Positions 10,700-22,232 of a stretch of DNA of 64,000 nucleotides are shown one piece after another (position 1 is the first letter of the stretch; each line of letters begins with the position of its first letter). The notes beneath the pieces were generated by a model. That model was not told the DNA's origin, searched no databases, and saw nothing but the letters and a program-made list of their open reading frames with translations. The stretch lies in assembly GCA_037176885.1 (NCBI GenBank), contig JAWWNJ010000086.1, positions 992,001 through 1,056,000 on the forward strand. Reading direction: 5' to 3'. This stretch comes from Favolaschia claudopus (taxonomy: Eukaryota > Basidiomycota > Agaricomycetes > Agaricales > Mycenaceae). A program made the position numbers and the translations under genes.

Positions 10700-11138
10700 G
10701 AGACTTTGCGCAGAGCCACCGGTAGCCACCCAGTGGCTCTCACGGCATGCGCTGTGGAGCGGCTACAGCATATGGTGGCTCATTTGGTGGCTCGTCGCCC
10801 GCGTTGCAGGTGGGGCTTCTTCAAGTATCTACATGGTACCTCTGTGACTATACCTCAATGTAGTGAGGTGTCGTGGTTAGGTTACCAGTTTCCGCTTTGT
10901 TTGGTGCGTTTTTGGCCGGTTCTTGCAAAACCGACGGTTGGCGTAGAACCTTGGCGTGCTTCCTGGTGGTTTGAAGCCTAGCGCTTCGAGGTCATCCAGG
11001 GGGATGAAGAAATGCCGAAGAAAATGAATTTCAAGTTGTTCTTCCAGCCACCGAATGAGCCACCATAGCGCGTAGCCGCTCCACAGCGCATGCCGTGAGA
11101 GCCACCGGGTGGCTCCCGGTGGCTCTGCGCAAAGTCTC
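10700..11138. mobile_element. Long-TIR MITE (439 bp, TA target)
   Basis: Inverted terminal repeats of roughly 95 bp begin GAGACTTTGCGCAGAGCCAC and include CTCACGGCATGCGCTGTGG. TA flanks both ends (10698-10699 and 11139-11140). The spacer has no coding capacity. A short remnant of the same terminus (AGCCACCGGTGGCTACCGC) lies near 39221. Confidence 0.8.
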
Positions 11139-11227
11139 TATTGCCTTTCTGGCAGCGGAAAAGGGTCAGAGGTGGTTGAGTGAGTTGTTGGCAGTGTTTT
11201 ACCGCATCTCCTTCCACCTATATGCTA

Positions 11228-12824
11228 CAGTCGGATATCTCATAATGCATGAGGTCAAAATGCATAAACCTCATTATGCATCGACTTTTGGTGTCCACCG
11301 ACTTGGTAGGCTGGGATTTTATGCATTATCCCTATTGCATAGGGTGAAGAGTGCATCTATGCATTTTGAAATCGCAAAAATCGTACAATTTGGTGAATTT
11401 TACCGCTCTCAGGACCAATTTAGACATGTTCCGCACCCTGAATACACAGCTGTGTCATTTTTACCCCAAAATTTAGCCAAGTTCCTTGATGGGGAAGCTT
11501 CCCCATTCATCGGTATAGGGCTCCGGAATGCAGATGCTTACAAATCTCCGTCCAGGTGGTTTGTAAGCACTGTCCTGGAGTCCTGGCCTGAGGCCTCGGA
11601 CTTCGGGGAGCCGTCACTGTCACTGTCATGTGACTTCGGACTGCGCGCCGAATGTTTCCGAGTGCCACTCATCTTGGCAATTGAACAAGCTTTTGTATTT
11701 TCACCTCCGAAAAAGTGAACAGAGCAGACTCGGCTACAACTTTTTCTTTCTGCATCACTACTGAACACATCTAGACACATCTGGCCTCAATCCATCCAAA
11801 ATTAGAGCCAAAAGCATGATTTTATTTTTTCCAGACGCGAAAAAAAGTGAAACACCGTGGGAAAAAGTGAGTTCTCGACGCCAAACGCATTCTTTTGGTC
11901 GGTTTCCTTCCTTAGAAAATCAGAAATAAATCACAAAAATTTATGTTCGGCCGAAAAAGCAGTGTTGGAGAAGTGATGCTTGGCACTGTAGAGACGTTTT
12001 ACACTGTTTTTAAGTTGAATGGTGATGACGGCATAATGTAGTTTCGAGTTCAACTTTTGATGCCGTTCCCCGCCAAAAAAAGGAACCGTGATGTGATGCT
12101 TGGCACTGTATACTCAATGGTTGCTTGCTCACTAACTTGAAGAAAGAATTCAGTAAGCATCAAGTTTTGTAACAAGTCTCCTCAAGTTACAAGCACTTTG
12201 TCACCAGTACCGGGGCTCAGGGAATGCTTTGAGCAACTTCAAAAAAAAATCACCAGACTTTGTGCTACTGCCAGTGTCTTCGATATACTTAAGTTACCAC
12301 TATCCAGTGAGTATAAGCTTCAGCTGTCAAAATCAATAATCCAGAAAAAACAGGGCCGCTGAGTCACTCCAACCAGATTCATCAGGAGCAGAAGAGTTTT
12401 GAAGGTGAATATGAGGGCGATTACTGAGGCGGTTCTGAGGTTCATAACTGAATAAGTTGGTTACGCAAATCGGGCGAAAACTGCTCGAGCCAGTAATGTT
12501 GCCCGAATGAATTTAGCAAGATTAGCTACATGAATTGGACGTATTCAACTCAGGATATTGAATTCCCATTCGCACTGAAGCAAGCTTACCCTCCTATGTG
12601 GACCATTGTCCACATACATCATATTCTGCTGGTTATTACAGCTAATGTTGACAGGCTCCCGGCAACTTCCACGTGATTCGGTGTTCGCCGGACTACCATA
12701 TATAGTATTTTCGTGACAATATCACGCATGTCACCTAGTGTGACATTATGCAGAAATGCATATTGCTCATAATGCATAGGGTTTGGGGGTCCACGGGCCT
12801 TATGCATTATGAGCTATCCGACTG
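11228..12824. mobile_element. TA-target DNA element (1597 bp) without transposase
   Basis: The ends are inverted CAGTCGGATA(T/G)CTCATAATG, flanked by TA (11226-11227 and 12825-12826). Subterminal copies of CATAATGCAT/ATGCATTATG lie on both sides, suggesting transposase-binding repeats. A direct repeat GTGATGCTTGGCACTGTA occurs at about 11972 and 12090. The size suits a Tc1/mariner-type element, but no DDE motif was found. The minus-strand ORF 11538-11780 is serine/aspartate-rich and unrecognised. Confidence 0.7.
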
Positions 12825-13157
12825 TACTAGAATAGGGTGTATTAACTCAGGTTAGGTTGTCTGCATTAGGAAATTCCGTAAGTGCACGTGCTTGATTGCT
12901 TGATTACATCAGTGATGTCTCAATTTGACCCGAGGAAAAAAATATTTATTGTGAGTTTTTATCCAATCGAGAAACCCTCTTGAGGGATTGAAGTACCATC
13001 TAATCGGAGTGTTTTGGCCAGAGGATCAGAAACCTGGAGGCTCTGATCATGTGCTATACTTTTCGTTCTTGTTTGGTGGTGTTTAAGCGATGCGTACCAT
13101 ACTTCTACTTACCGCTAAAATCGAAAGAAAATCATTGGCGGGGTCCCCGGAAATCGG

Positions 13158-13194
13158 CTGTGACGCGTGACAGAATTGATCGAAATTGTACAGT
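13158..13194. repeat. Solo end of the GTCACGCGTCACAG MITE family
   Basis: GGCTGTGACGCGTGACAG followed by AATTGATCGAAATTGTACAG and TA is the reverse of the left end of the element at 55552-56050. No partner end was found nearby. Confidence 0.5.
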
Positions 13195-15802
13195 ATAATC
13201 TCTAGCCATTAGCAATCCCTAGGGAATGTCCCGGCCAGAATTTTTGTTTTTGCCCTTGTTACTTTGGAAATGAATATTTCCCTCTGACACAGCCATTTCC
13301 CTGCCATTTCCGCGATTCTGTTCCGGGTCGACTGTGTAAGGGCAACAGCTGCCAGGGCCTGAGGCTCGAGGTACTCAAGAGTCCAACAAGCGCTGGGCAG
13401 AGGGAGAATCCTTAGAGGGCTAGCTACAACAAGAGGAAGAGTGTCTACTCACCATGCCCAGGCGTCACAGTAAAAGGGCGCGTGACGCGTGATTTTTCAC
13501 GGGGTGTGGGAACTATGTAGTAGCACAGCATCTATGATGTGATATCAATGATCGGATGATCCAAGGACCAACAGTAGCAGGGAGCCAGGGAGGGATGACC
13601 CATGCCAGTTGAGCCCTAGTGACTTGGGTCGCTGATCGGATCAATGGATCACTTTCAGCACAGCATTTCTATGCCTGCCGTGATTTCCGCGGCCGTGTCT
13701 CGATGTGCGAGTGTTCACAAAAGCTCAACAAATGCTTCAGGTTTGTTGGTTGAAGTGCTCCAGCTCAAGGCTAAATTTTCTTAGGAGGATGGAAAACCCA
13801 AGCCAGGTACAGCACCATTAGTAATCAAAGTAAATATCTTTCTCGTCTCGTCTCTCGATCAAGTCTCGATGCTCAAGCAATCTCGTACCCTGGTAATTGT
13901 TATGGGTTGCTCTCAAGTACAAGTGCCTCAAATGGAACGAAAAATTTGGCCTATATACACTGTTGAAATTATTTTGACTGAAAACCAACCACGTACAGCA
14001 ACCGCGACCATTTTCTCGCATCAAGTCCAAATCATATTCAACGTCGCACAAAAACCTGCCGTCCAGCTTTGCAATCCAGCCGCAAATGATGTTCAAGATC
14101 TTTGTTTACCATTCTCACAGAAGTTGCAATGCATCTCACCGGTCAAACAGTCCGAAGCGCGACCCGATAAGATAGAACAATACAAGAAAGCAATCGAGTT
14201 GAATTGACATACATTTATGGAACTGCTCATTACCACCTGCTATGCCGCTGCGTCTACTGTGAGTCACAGTCGCTAGGTCAGTGAGTAGAATCTATAATTT
14301 GAAGGGATCAATCATATTGATAAAAAATATTGTGAGCCTCAGATTAAATGTAATACCTACGGAACATTGACTGAGAGTGTTAAGCCAACTTTTGATGAGA
14401 TATGGACGTGGGGGGAACGTACCTCAATCTCGCTTCGCGTTCACTCATCCCGCGCATCCCTGAGAAGAATAGGATGGGATAGGTTGTATAATTGGCCGGT
14501 GGAATTATAGCCGAAGATCGAGATAGCATGATGGAAGTAGCACAGGGCGCAGCGACCTAGCGCGCAGACCCATGCCAGAAAAGTTCCCTGAAGAACAGGG
14601 AATCCATCGAGGTGTCGACACCGAGGTGGGATGTGAAGGAGCAGATGATAGCACGTAGAGCGCGGAAGGGGTATTTTGAGGAGGTGAAGGTTGAGGCTTG
14701 GAATAACACTACTAGTCTACTACGAGAAACGGAACCTGAAAGAATACCATGCTGGTCAAAGCAACAGCGCGGAAAGCGAGATGGGAAATGTGGAGATGAA
14801 TGGCATGTAGCAGGATGGGCAGGTAATCGCGAAAACTCAACGGCGTGTGCGCAGTGCTCCACGGACAATATCGAGAGGGGGGAAAATTAACCTGACAACA
14901 AGCACATCAAGCCCTGTGCAGAATCAGGTGCGAGATACGAGCTTCAGCAGTGTTTGAAATGCGCTCAAGAGTTGAGGAGCAGGGTTGAGCAGCTTTGGCT
15001 CGGCCCAGAACGAGAGACATGAACGGCGGCTGAAGAGGTTCCTTCTCGCCCCATTCGTGTCGACGCCGGAAGGATGGATGTGGAGACCAGCTGGGATAGC
15101 GCGTGTCAAATCGTCATCGAAGCGGTAACGTCTTCGTTGCGTTGTTGCTCGAGCCCCATCTCAGCCCCCCAGCGACAGCGCAAGGAAGAAAACAATACTG
15201 TTACTTATAGCCCCCCAGGGCAGGCGACGAAGGGAGAAAAATTTCGTGTCCAGAATCCCGGCCTCAGCAACGTTTTACAAACGCTCTCGAGACGAGTAGC
15301 ATGGCAACATAGGGGCAGCTACTCGCATGATGCAGAGTATATACTAGAAACGAAAACGAAAACGACTATATATAGAATAGCCGATAGATGGCCGGTGGTG
15401 CCCGTCGGCAGCAGGTTCAGAAACGAAAATGAAGCAGTCGGCACGGAACAAGTACTAGTCAAGGTCGGCTCTATGACGCCAAGGGTCACGGTCACGTACA
15501 TGCTCATGTTGGTCCCGTTCCGATGCTCGGCTGCTTTCTTGGCCGTCTGTTTCCTTCTGCTTTGGTGTGGGATCCACCTCTATCCTGGGGTACATATGTC
15601 CACTCCGCGCTCACCCGTGTCCTCAACATCTCACATTTTCTTTTTGAGGTGCATGCATCGGCCCCGCTGCTCGTCATCAGCGTTCTATGTCTCTCCGTTG
15701 GCTTGATTTCCACGGTCTGATGGGCTGCAGTTCACCCCATCCAGGACAGCCGCCCGCGTGAGATTCCAGCAAAAGTTAAGTCGGAAACAAGGACCACGCC
15801 GT
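13195..15802. other. Unassigned region with weak ORFs
   Basis: No known family was recognised. The longest frames are 13869-14207 (+), 14557-14868 (-) and 15074-15706 (+, 210 codons, starting with ATG at 15074, MDVETSWDSACQIVIEAVTS). The last could be an exon: its N terminus is unremarkable and its C-terminal third is hydrophobic (around LMLVPFRCSAAFLAVCF). None has motif support. Confidence 0.3.
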
Positions 15803-16019
15803 GCAGATCACGTGTCGAGTTATCGTTCTCACAGTCGATGGAAGCACTCACCCACCTATTCCAAGACTATACTCTACCAACCACGGTCGAATCCTCACTA
15901 GAATTACCTTTTACTTATTTATCGCCCTCCGGGCACCGCGTCTTAGTAGTTGGTTTACTTGTTGCGGTATAGAAATGCTGATACAAAAAAAAAAAAAAAA
16001 AAAAAGCGCAGATCACGTG
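15803..16019 (+). mobile_element. SINE-like retroposon with poly(A) tail
   Basis: A body of about 190 bp ends in a run of about 22 A (15984-16005) and is flanked by a perfect 12 bp direct repeat GCAGATCACGTG (15803-15814 and 16008-16019). A tail plus a long target duplication is the mark of LINE-driven retroposition. GGTCGAATCC at about 15887-15896 resembles a Pol III B box (GGTTCGANTCC with one base missing). I did not find a convincing A box, so a non-SINE processed transcript is the alternative. Confidence 0.65.
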
Positions 16020-16856
16020 CGCTCCCACGCCTCTGCCAGTTGTATTGCTGATCGTTAGATGCTTTTCATCTGCTCGTTAGTGTAGCGAGGCCCCGGGAAG
16101 CTTCGCCAAAGGATTGTCCCGTCCCATCAAAAGCCACTTTTTTTTGACGTATATGCCTGATTTCCCTTTCGTTTCCCGTCCGCTTAGCTTGGAAACCCTC
16201 GGAAACTACTCCGCTGGCATAGCGCTACATTCCCATATAGTTTTGTGGCCGTACGATGCCCTGAGGCGTGGGAAATTGAACAATTGATGGCAAATTCAAG
16301 TGGCTTTTTGAGGCCCTCGTCGGAGAAAAAAATTACAAAAGTACCCGGAACTCAACGGGGGTGTACTGCTGGCGTTGCGGGTATCCCAGCATGTAGAGGG
16401 CATCTATACGCAACTTTCTGCCTACTCAGAAAACTTTCGGCAATCAAACGCGGCGCGCAAATTTTAGTACGCGGCGGGACCATCATTTGCGGGAGCTTCC
16501 CGGGGCCTGTGTAGCGGTTGTCTCGCACCCGTACCTGTACTAAGTATAGTCGTCGGTTTCTCCGGCAACGTTCTTTGAGCTTTCGTTTTGCCAAACGGCG
16601 GTGCCTTACGTTTGCACCTTTGTTTAATTGTGACCAATGTGTGTTTTTTAATGTCCTTGGCGAGCCTCATGCCGTTTTAAGCGAAGAATTTATTCGGTTG
16701 GAGCGGACCTTCCGTAAATTCTGGTTTAAAAAGGGAGCCCTCGCCGTCTTCAAGTTCCTTCTCTCTTCGATTGGAACTAACAGAGGCAACAAAAACAATA
16801 ATCCCAACCAACGCAGCAAACCTCCTTACAAAGAATCAACCAGCCTCACTGGTTCT
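16020..16856. other. Upstream region of the Gag-like pseudogene
   Basis: The frame from 16518 lacks an ATG until 16857, so this stretch is probably leader or LTR. No second copy of it was found to prove an LTR. Confidence 0.35.
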
Positions 16857-19800
16857 ATGTCTCCGCTCACTACAGGACCGGACTCGCCATCGCCCGCCGC
16901 TCGCACAGGCGGTAACAAACCCAAGGTTCCACCTTCCTCCAACTCAGGTTCCAAGCTCAAGACGGTTGAGAAACCCAGCTCTGCGACGTCCGCAGCTGGA
17001 GGAACTCCCGCGAGCAATGGAAAGGGAAAGAACGTCCTTCCTGAAGAACGCGGCGGCCCTGCGTCGAAGCAGATCAAAATCGTTCCTGCCGTGGTTGAGA
17101 AACCCGTCGCCTCCGGTGGCGGAAGTACTCCCGCCGCTGCATCTGTGACGAGCAACGACGTCGAGATGCCAGGGCTCCAGAGCGTCTCGAACTCGTCTGT
17201 GTCCAGCCGAGACTCCGCGTCGCTGACCCCCTCTGCGGTCAGGACTGGGCCGCCCTCCAACTGGCCCCACGTCCCCGTCAATCCCGCCTTTTTCAGTGCC
17301 GTACAAACTACTCCCGACTCGGAACCGCCTTCATTCACCTCTCTCAAAAATCCAGCCTCTGCCGCTGACATTCCACCCAGTCCCGTCCTTGGTGGACACG
17401 ATTCGCCTCCTCATTTCGGAGGACCAGGAGTCGTTGAGACCGAAAGCGTGTCTCACCTCCTGCGCTCCAGAAGAGGCCCTCCGCGAATCTTCCTCTCCGT
17501 CGGCAAGGACCTCGATCTATTCGACGAAGATATCTCCTCGTCAGTTCTTCGTTTCCACGCCACTTTCGACCCCGCCAGGGACGATGACCCTCTCGTCGAA
17601 TACGGCGCCGTCGACGGTATCTTGTCAGGCAAAAGTGCGGAAGAGACCATTGCTCTTCGGGATGCTATTATTCGTTGGCAGACTCCGCACAGCAAGGGCT
17701 TTTGGGATTCGTTGGACTCAGAAATTGAAAGCTTTGCCGACGAAAAATTGGAGTATCACAGCCTCTTGGTTTTCCAATTCGGAGTGGGACGCACTTATTC
17801 CGTCGGCACCTTCTTGCTGGAAAGATTCGGCAGCATGGTCCTCTGACCCGAGCGTCAAAGCGCGTCAGCAAGTTTCTCCATTCTATCCGAGTCATGTATG
17901 GACGAGACGGCGGGTCTGAGCTCCTCTCCTCGCTCGACTCTACTCGCACCTCTGTGCGTTCAGATTTCGGGCGCGAGGACCCCAAGATTGAGCTTGCCAA
18001 GTTGCTGGCTCGACCGGATTACGCGGCGATAGCGGATACGATTCACTCGCAAAGGCGAGCGCAGATAGTTCACGACGCGCAACTAGAGCCGCGTGAGCGT
18101 TTCTATCGCTCCCGCTCCGCCAAAGCGCCTCGTCCTATTCAAGACGTTGCTGCTAATCCGACCGTTCCTGTGGCGCCTCCCAAACAACAGCTCCGCTTTG
18201 CACCTCCAGCCTCTCTTTCCGCCGCGCCCGTGGGCTCTATCAGCTTCATGCCTGGTCTAGGGCGTGTGCTGACCATACGGGAAACTGGAGGGACGACTGT
18301 GGCGCCCAGCGTGCGTCTATTTCCCGAAGGTGCTAGTCTTTCGGAGGTCCGCGCTGCTCGAACGCAGACTACTACCATCGACTACCGGGCAGCCGCTGCG
18401 AAAGCGCTTCAACAATATCAAGCTACTCCTCGGCCGAGTCGCAGCTGGACTTCATACCAGTACCAAAGCGCACCTGGTGCGACGGGTTCGGTCTACGCGC
18501 AATCACAGCCGTCCCAAACTCGTCAGAATGCTCTTCTTCCAGCATCGATGACGCCAGGGCGAGGGCACGATGGGGGTAGAGCTTCCGAACGCCGTGGAAC
18601 TCCCCCTATTAACGGCAACAACGGAGGTAATGCCCCCGAAAGCGAGGGGCGACCTTCGTCGAACGGCCATCGTTCTGACTCTCCAAACGGAGGAGGTCAC
18701 GGTGGCGGTAACGGTGGCGGCAACGGCGGAAACGGCGGCAACGGCGGCAGGCCTGGTGGTAACGGAGGCGGAGGTCATGGCGGCGGCGGTAACGGCGGCG
18801 GAGGCAATGGTGGTGGCGGTAACGGCGGTTTCCCTGGGGGATTTCCTAACCCAGGTGGAAACGGAGGAGGAGGCGGTAATTTTCCTCCTCCTGGGCCTAA
18901 CCCCTTCCCCATTGACTGGGCCTTCAACCGCAAGCTGAATCTGCAGCTAGTTCCTTCTTGGGACGGCCGTGGACACAGCGCCATTGACTATCTGTGCGCC
19001 ATCGCCGAGCTCCTTCGTCTCTCCCCTCAGATGGACATCGACCTAGGAGCTGTTGCCCCTCTCAAATTCACCGACCGCGCCGCTACGTGGTGGCAGACCC
19101 AGAGCATCGACTTCCGCAATGCCGTCAGCCAGAGCTGGACGTTGCTCTACCGCGCCATCGTCATCCACTTCCTCAACGAGATTTGGGCTCAGAAGCGCAT
19201 GGCCGAATTCGAGGAAATGCGCTTCCGTCAGAAGGGACATGAGAACGAATACCCGTTGGATTTCATTCAACGCCGTATCAAGTATCATATGTTCCTTTTC
19301 TCCAACGAAGTAGATGGAATCGCCGTCATCGCCCGCGTCCTTCGCACGGCGCCCGACGTCTGGCTGGGAACTATTAACTCGACGATTTACCACGATATTT
19401 TCTCTCTTAAGGCCGCCGTCGTCACCTACTGCCCCACCTTGATGGCCAACTGGAACAACGCCGTCAAGCTGGGCAACCTCAACCATTACTACCCTCGCCT
19501 CAATCGACGCGCTCACGTCGCTAGCTGCAACCCTGAAGCGGCTGAGGGAGAAGAAGTGGAGGAAAGCAGCTCCAGCACGGGCTCAAGGTCCGCTCACGTT
19601 GCTCAGGGATTCTCGCTTCAAGTCCAAGGCTGGACCGTCGAAGCCCACCTCTTCGCAACCCCGTTGGCCGGAAGGTAAAACTATTCAAGGATACGAATTC
19701 GCCAAGCGGGACGATGTTCACAGCGAGCGCCCACCGCCCGGAAGCTGCTACATCTGCACTAGTACCCGACACTACGCGAAGGACTGTCCGCACTACGGCA

Positions 19801-20081
19801 GGTGGCTGGCGATGAGAGACGTGCATATGATTGAGTCGGACGTAGATACTATACAAGAAGCGGACGATTTACGGAGTTGGTTAGCTATGATGGTGGAAAT
19901 CAATGGATCTGTTTCTGCTTATTCGCGGGACTTCGACAGGCTCAATAAGTTGTTGAAAAGGGAAGTATGTACATGTCCTGCGATCAACGACAGCAACTTC
20001 AGAGAGTTGGAAAAGTTGGGCAAGACATTCACAAATCCCATCCCAGGAGCAGACAGTGCGTCCGTGGGTCTGGATTGGTGA
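16857..20081 (+). pseudogene. Large LTR-retrotransposon Gag-like protein, frameshifted
   Basis: The first ATG is at 16857 (MSPLTTGPDSPSPAARTGG). Frame 1 runs to about 17840, then a shift leads into a frame that stays open from 17890 to 19678, and a second shift near 19600 leads into 19599-20081. Features in order: a Ser/Pro-rich N terminus; a segment ending FFGVG-like; a glycine/asparagine repeat (GGNGG units, 18690-18890); a retrotransposon-gag-like helical domain (LVPSWDGRGHSAIDYL ... FTDRAATWW ... FNEIWAQKRMAEFEEMRF); and a CCHC knuckle CYICTSTRHYAKDC at about 19747. No protease or RT follows. The reconstructed product would exceed 1000 residues, long for Gag, so a host-derived Gag gene is conceivable; decay is the simpler reading. 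Confidence 0.65.
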
Positions 20082-20097
20082 GTAGCGCCTGCGGGGC

Positions 20098-20460
20098 GTG
20101 TTGGGAGCGAGAAAAGGGCATTTGAAGTTTCGAGGGGTGGCAAATAACATAAAACAATTACGGCATGTGTCGCCCGACGGCGGGGAAGTCGTAGTCAAGA
20201 GCGTCGACAGTCTAGAGACTTGGTTAAGTTCAAAAGATGTGACGGAAGCGAAGGCGAGTCGAGTTCCGGCACAAGTGGATCAAACAAAAAGAACTGGTGT
20301 AAGTCTTAGATTGACCAAAGAAAAGGAATCTACGACAATCAGCTAACTACTTATACTAGAAAATGGAGGCTGTGTATTGAGTCTTGGCAACGACTCGGGC
20401 AAATCTCGCCGTGAGCTGATGCGAGCGGTAGATCCGTTACAAATAATACGCCGGTGTCGA
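20098..20460 (+). other. Short ORF and spacer
   Basis: The frame 20098-20346 (starting with TTG, 82 codons) carries no recognisable motif. It may be a further piece of the preceding retroelement. Confidence 0.25.
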
Positions 20461-20499
20461 ATTTGCAGCCAGATCGGGTCTTACGCCGTCTACATCGAA

Positions 20500-20896
20500 T
20501 ATTTCGGCTCCCCAACCTGATCCCAAACAAATTCCGCTGCCGCCTTCACCCGTTTCAACGCCGCTTTCTTAACACCACTTCCCTCTCCTTCCGAGTCCAC
20601 CTCGTCTTCACCGCGCAAAGCCCCTCGCGATATTGTTGGAGATATTTCTCCGGAGAATATTGTCGAAGGCAAACGCACCCGGAACTCGGCACCCACATAT
20701 GCCTTCGCTGCGGCAGAAGCCGCTTCTTTGGATGATGATCCAAAATCAGTTCAAGAAGCCCGCGCACGGCACGATTGGCCGCAATGGCAAGCCGCCATGA
20801 ATGCCGAAATGGAACAACACCATCGACTCGGCACTTGGGAACTCGCTGATTTACTAGCAGGCCGCAAAGCCATTCCGTGTCGTTGGGTTTTCCAGT
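20500..20896 (+). pseudogene. Copia pol fragment (linker to RT N-terminus)
   Basis: An open frame without an early ATG reads DIVGDISPENIVEG, RTRNSAPTYAFAAAEAA, WPQWQAAMNAEMEQHHRLGT and CRWVFQ. That is the region just before and at the start of copia RVT_2. Coding stops exactly at VFQ, followed by TAATATACGCGG. This fragment belongs to a copia lineage different from the one at 1970-5352. Confidence 0.8.
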
Positions 20897-21060
20897 AATA
20901 TACGCGGAGCTGGCAACCGGCTGATTTCCAGCGTTGATCGCCGCGATCCACTGTGTACCGGCAATCCGGCAACGGATTGTAATGGCTTAGTATGTTGGAC
21001 TGTAACGGATTCCATCAGTAATATACGCGGCAGTGGAAACGGCATTGTGCGGCATTGTTC
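20894..21060. repeat. CAGTAATATACGCGG direct repeats
   Basis: CAGTAATATACGCGG occurs at about 20894 and 21021, each followed by a related tract ((A)GCTGGCAACCGGC and CAGTGGAAACGGC). The unit separates the copia fragment from the LINE ORF1. It could be the terminus of an unrecognised element. Confidence 0.5.
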
Positions 21061-21067
21061 GGACGCG

Positions 21068-22215
21068 CAACGGATGCTGGATTCTGCACCTCAACACCGC
21101 CGCAGCAGCCGCCTGGATCAAATCAGAAATGGAAGATTTTCTCGCCGCCTTGGGAGGTACGTCTGTTTACAAAGAACGTCTCTTGAGCATCGTCGTCTAG
21201 TTCGTCCCCGTCACTTTTGACCCGGATCAGGAGGGGACGCGTCACCTCGTCGAGGTTGACAACTCCCTTCCCCCCAACTCTTTCTGTAAAGCAAGGTGGA
21301 TAAAACTCCCCGAACGCCGACATGACGGACAACGCGTCGCGCACGCTGTCTTCGGCTTCAGCGACGCCTTGGCTGCGAATCGTTTCATCCGAGACGGGGC
21401 GTGGGTTGAGGGGAGCCATGTATGTTTATGGGCACAAGTTCCTTCCTGAACCCGTCCGCTGCCTCAAATGCCAGGGCATTGGGCACGTCGTTGCGACGTG
21501 CAAATCCATACATCCCGTCTGCGCTCGCTGCGGAGATATGCACTTCACAGAGAAGTGCACGGCGTCTGATGACCAACGGGCTTGCTCCAACTGCAAATTC
21601 GCTCACCGCCCTCATGAGGGACATGGAGCTGCTGACCGTTCTTGCCCCCTGTACCAGGACAAAGTGCAATTCGCTTACGAGCGCAATCCGGACGCCAAAT
21701 ACCCTTACTTTTTGGTAGCAGACGATCCCACTACGTGGGTAACACACGATGACATCAGCAAAGAATTCGCTGCGAGGCGTGGCCCTCCCGCCTGGCACTC
21801 TGCTCAAGCGACTCGCAAGCCCAAAGGCCCGGGCCCCACCTCAGAAACAGCGGCACGCCTCAGGAACAACAACACCTACGCGCGCCGCACCGACAACCCC
21901 AACTTTCAGCCACTTCGCAATACACAATCCACCATCCCCGCCCTCTTCCAGGCAAGAACTACCAACAAGGCCAATGGAGATCAGGACGACGATGCCGCCT
22001 CGGACAGCTCCGAGCGCGCCCGCCGAGAGAAGGTCCAACAGTGGCGTGCCAAAAGGGTTCCGATAAACATGGATGTGACGCTTAGCGACCTCCACACCGG
22101 CCCTGCTTCAGCTGAGCCCAGCGTCGAGCCTCTACGCCCGCTGAGCAATGATGACGACGACGAAGCTTTAATGGCAACAACTCTGTTGACCGGGGCGCAG
22201 CGGAGGAAGAGAAAA
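21068..22215 (+). pseudogene. LINE ORF1 (nucleic-acid binding, triple zinc knuckle)
   Basis: The N-terminal part (GGTSVYKERLLSIVV) is interrupted by a TAG at about 21196, then FVPVTFDPDQEGTRHLVEV continues in the same frame. A shift near 21415 leads into YVYGHKFLPEPVRCLKCQG. Knuckles are CLKCQGIGHVVATC, CARCGDMHFTEKC and CSNCKFAHRPHEGH...C, as in ORF1 proteins of mushroom LINEs that coat the RNA. The C-terminal part is Asp/Arg-rich. It is 5'-truncated at 21068 and cut at about 22215 by a Tc1-like fragment. The matching ORF2 is not here; a LINE ORF2 lies at 59.8-63 kb. Confidence 0.85.
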
Positions 22216-22232
22216 CAGTGGGCGGCAGGAGC

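Larger units (their letters stand above)
10629..13099 (+). mobile_element. TGGTGCGC-family MITE, 5'-truncated and carrying two nested insertions
   Basis: Its left part (CAAATAGGTCCCATCGTTGA...ATGTCTCAAATCGAC) and right part (ATTTATTGTGAG...CGTTCTTGTTTGGTGGTG...GTACCA, then TA) match the intact copy at 37125-37579. The middle is broken by a 439 bp element (10700-11138) and a 1597 bp element (11228-12824), each in a TA site. The original unit would be about 430 bp. Confidence 0.75.

Noticed and set aside
11095..11718. 207-codon frame crossing 11138-11228
   Set aside because: It runs across the junctions of two independent mobile elements, so it cannot be an ancestral gene.
15982..16005. Poly(A) run as mere simple repeat
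   Set aside because: The 12 bp direct repeat on both sides of the unit makes a retroposed tail the better reading.
16518..16856. N-terminal extension of the Gag-like protein
   Set aside because: The frame opens with TTG, and the first ATG is at 16857.
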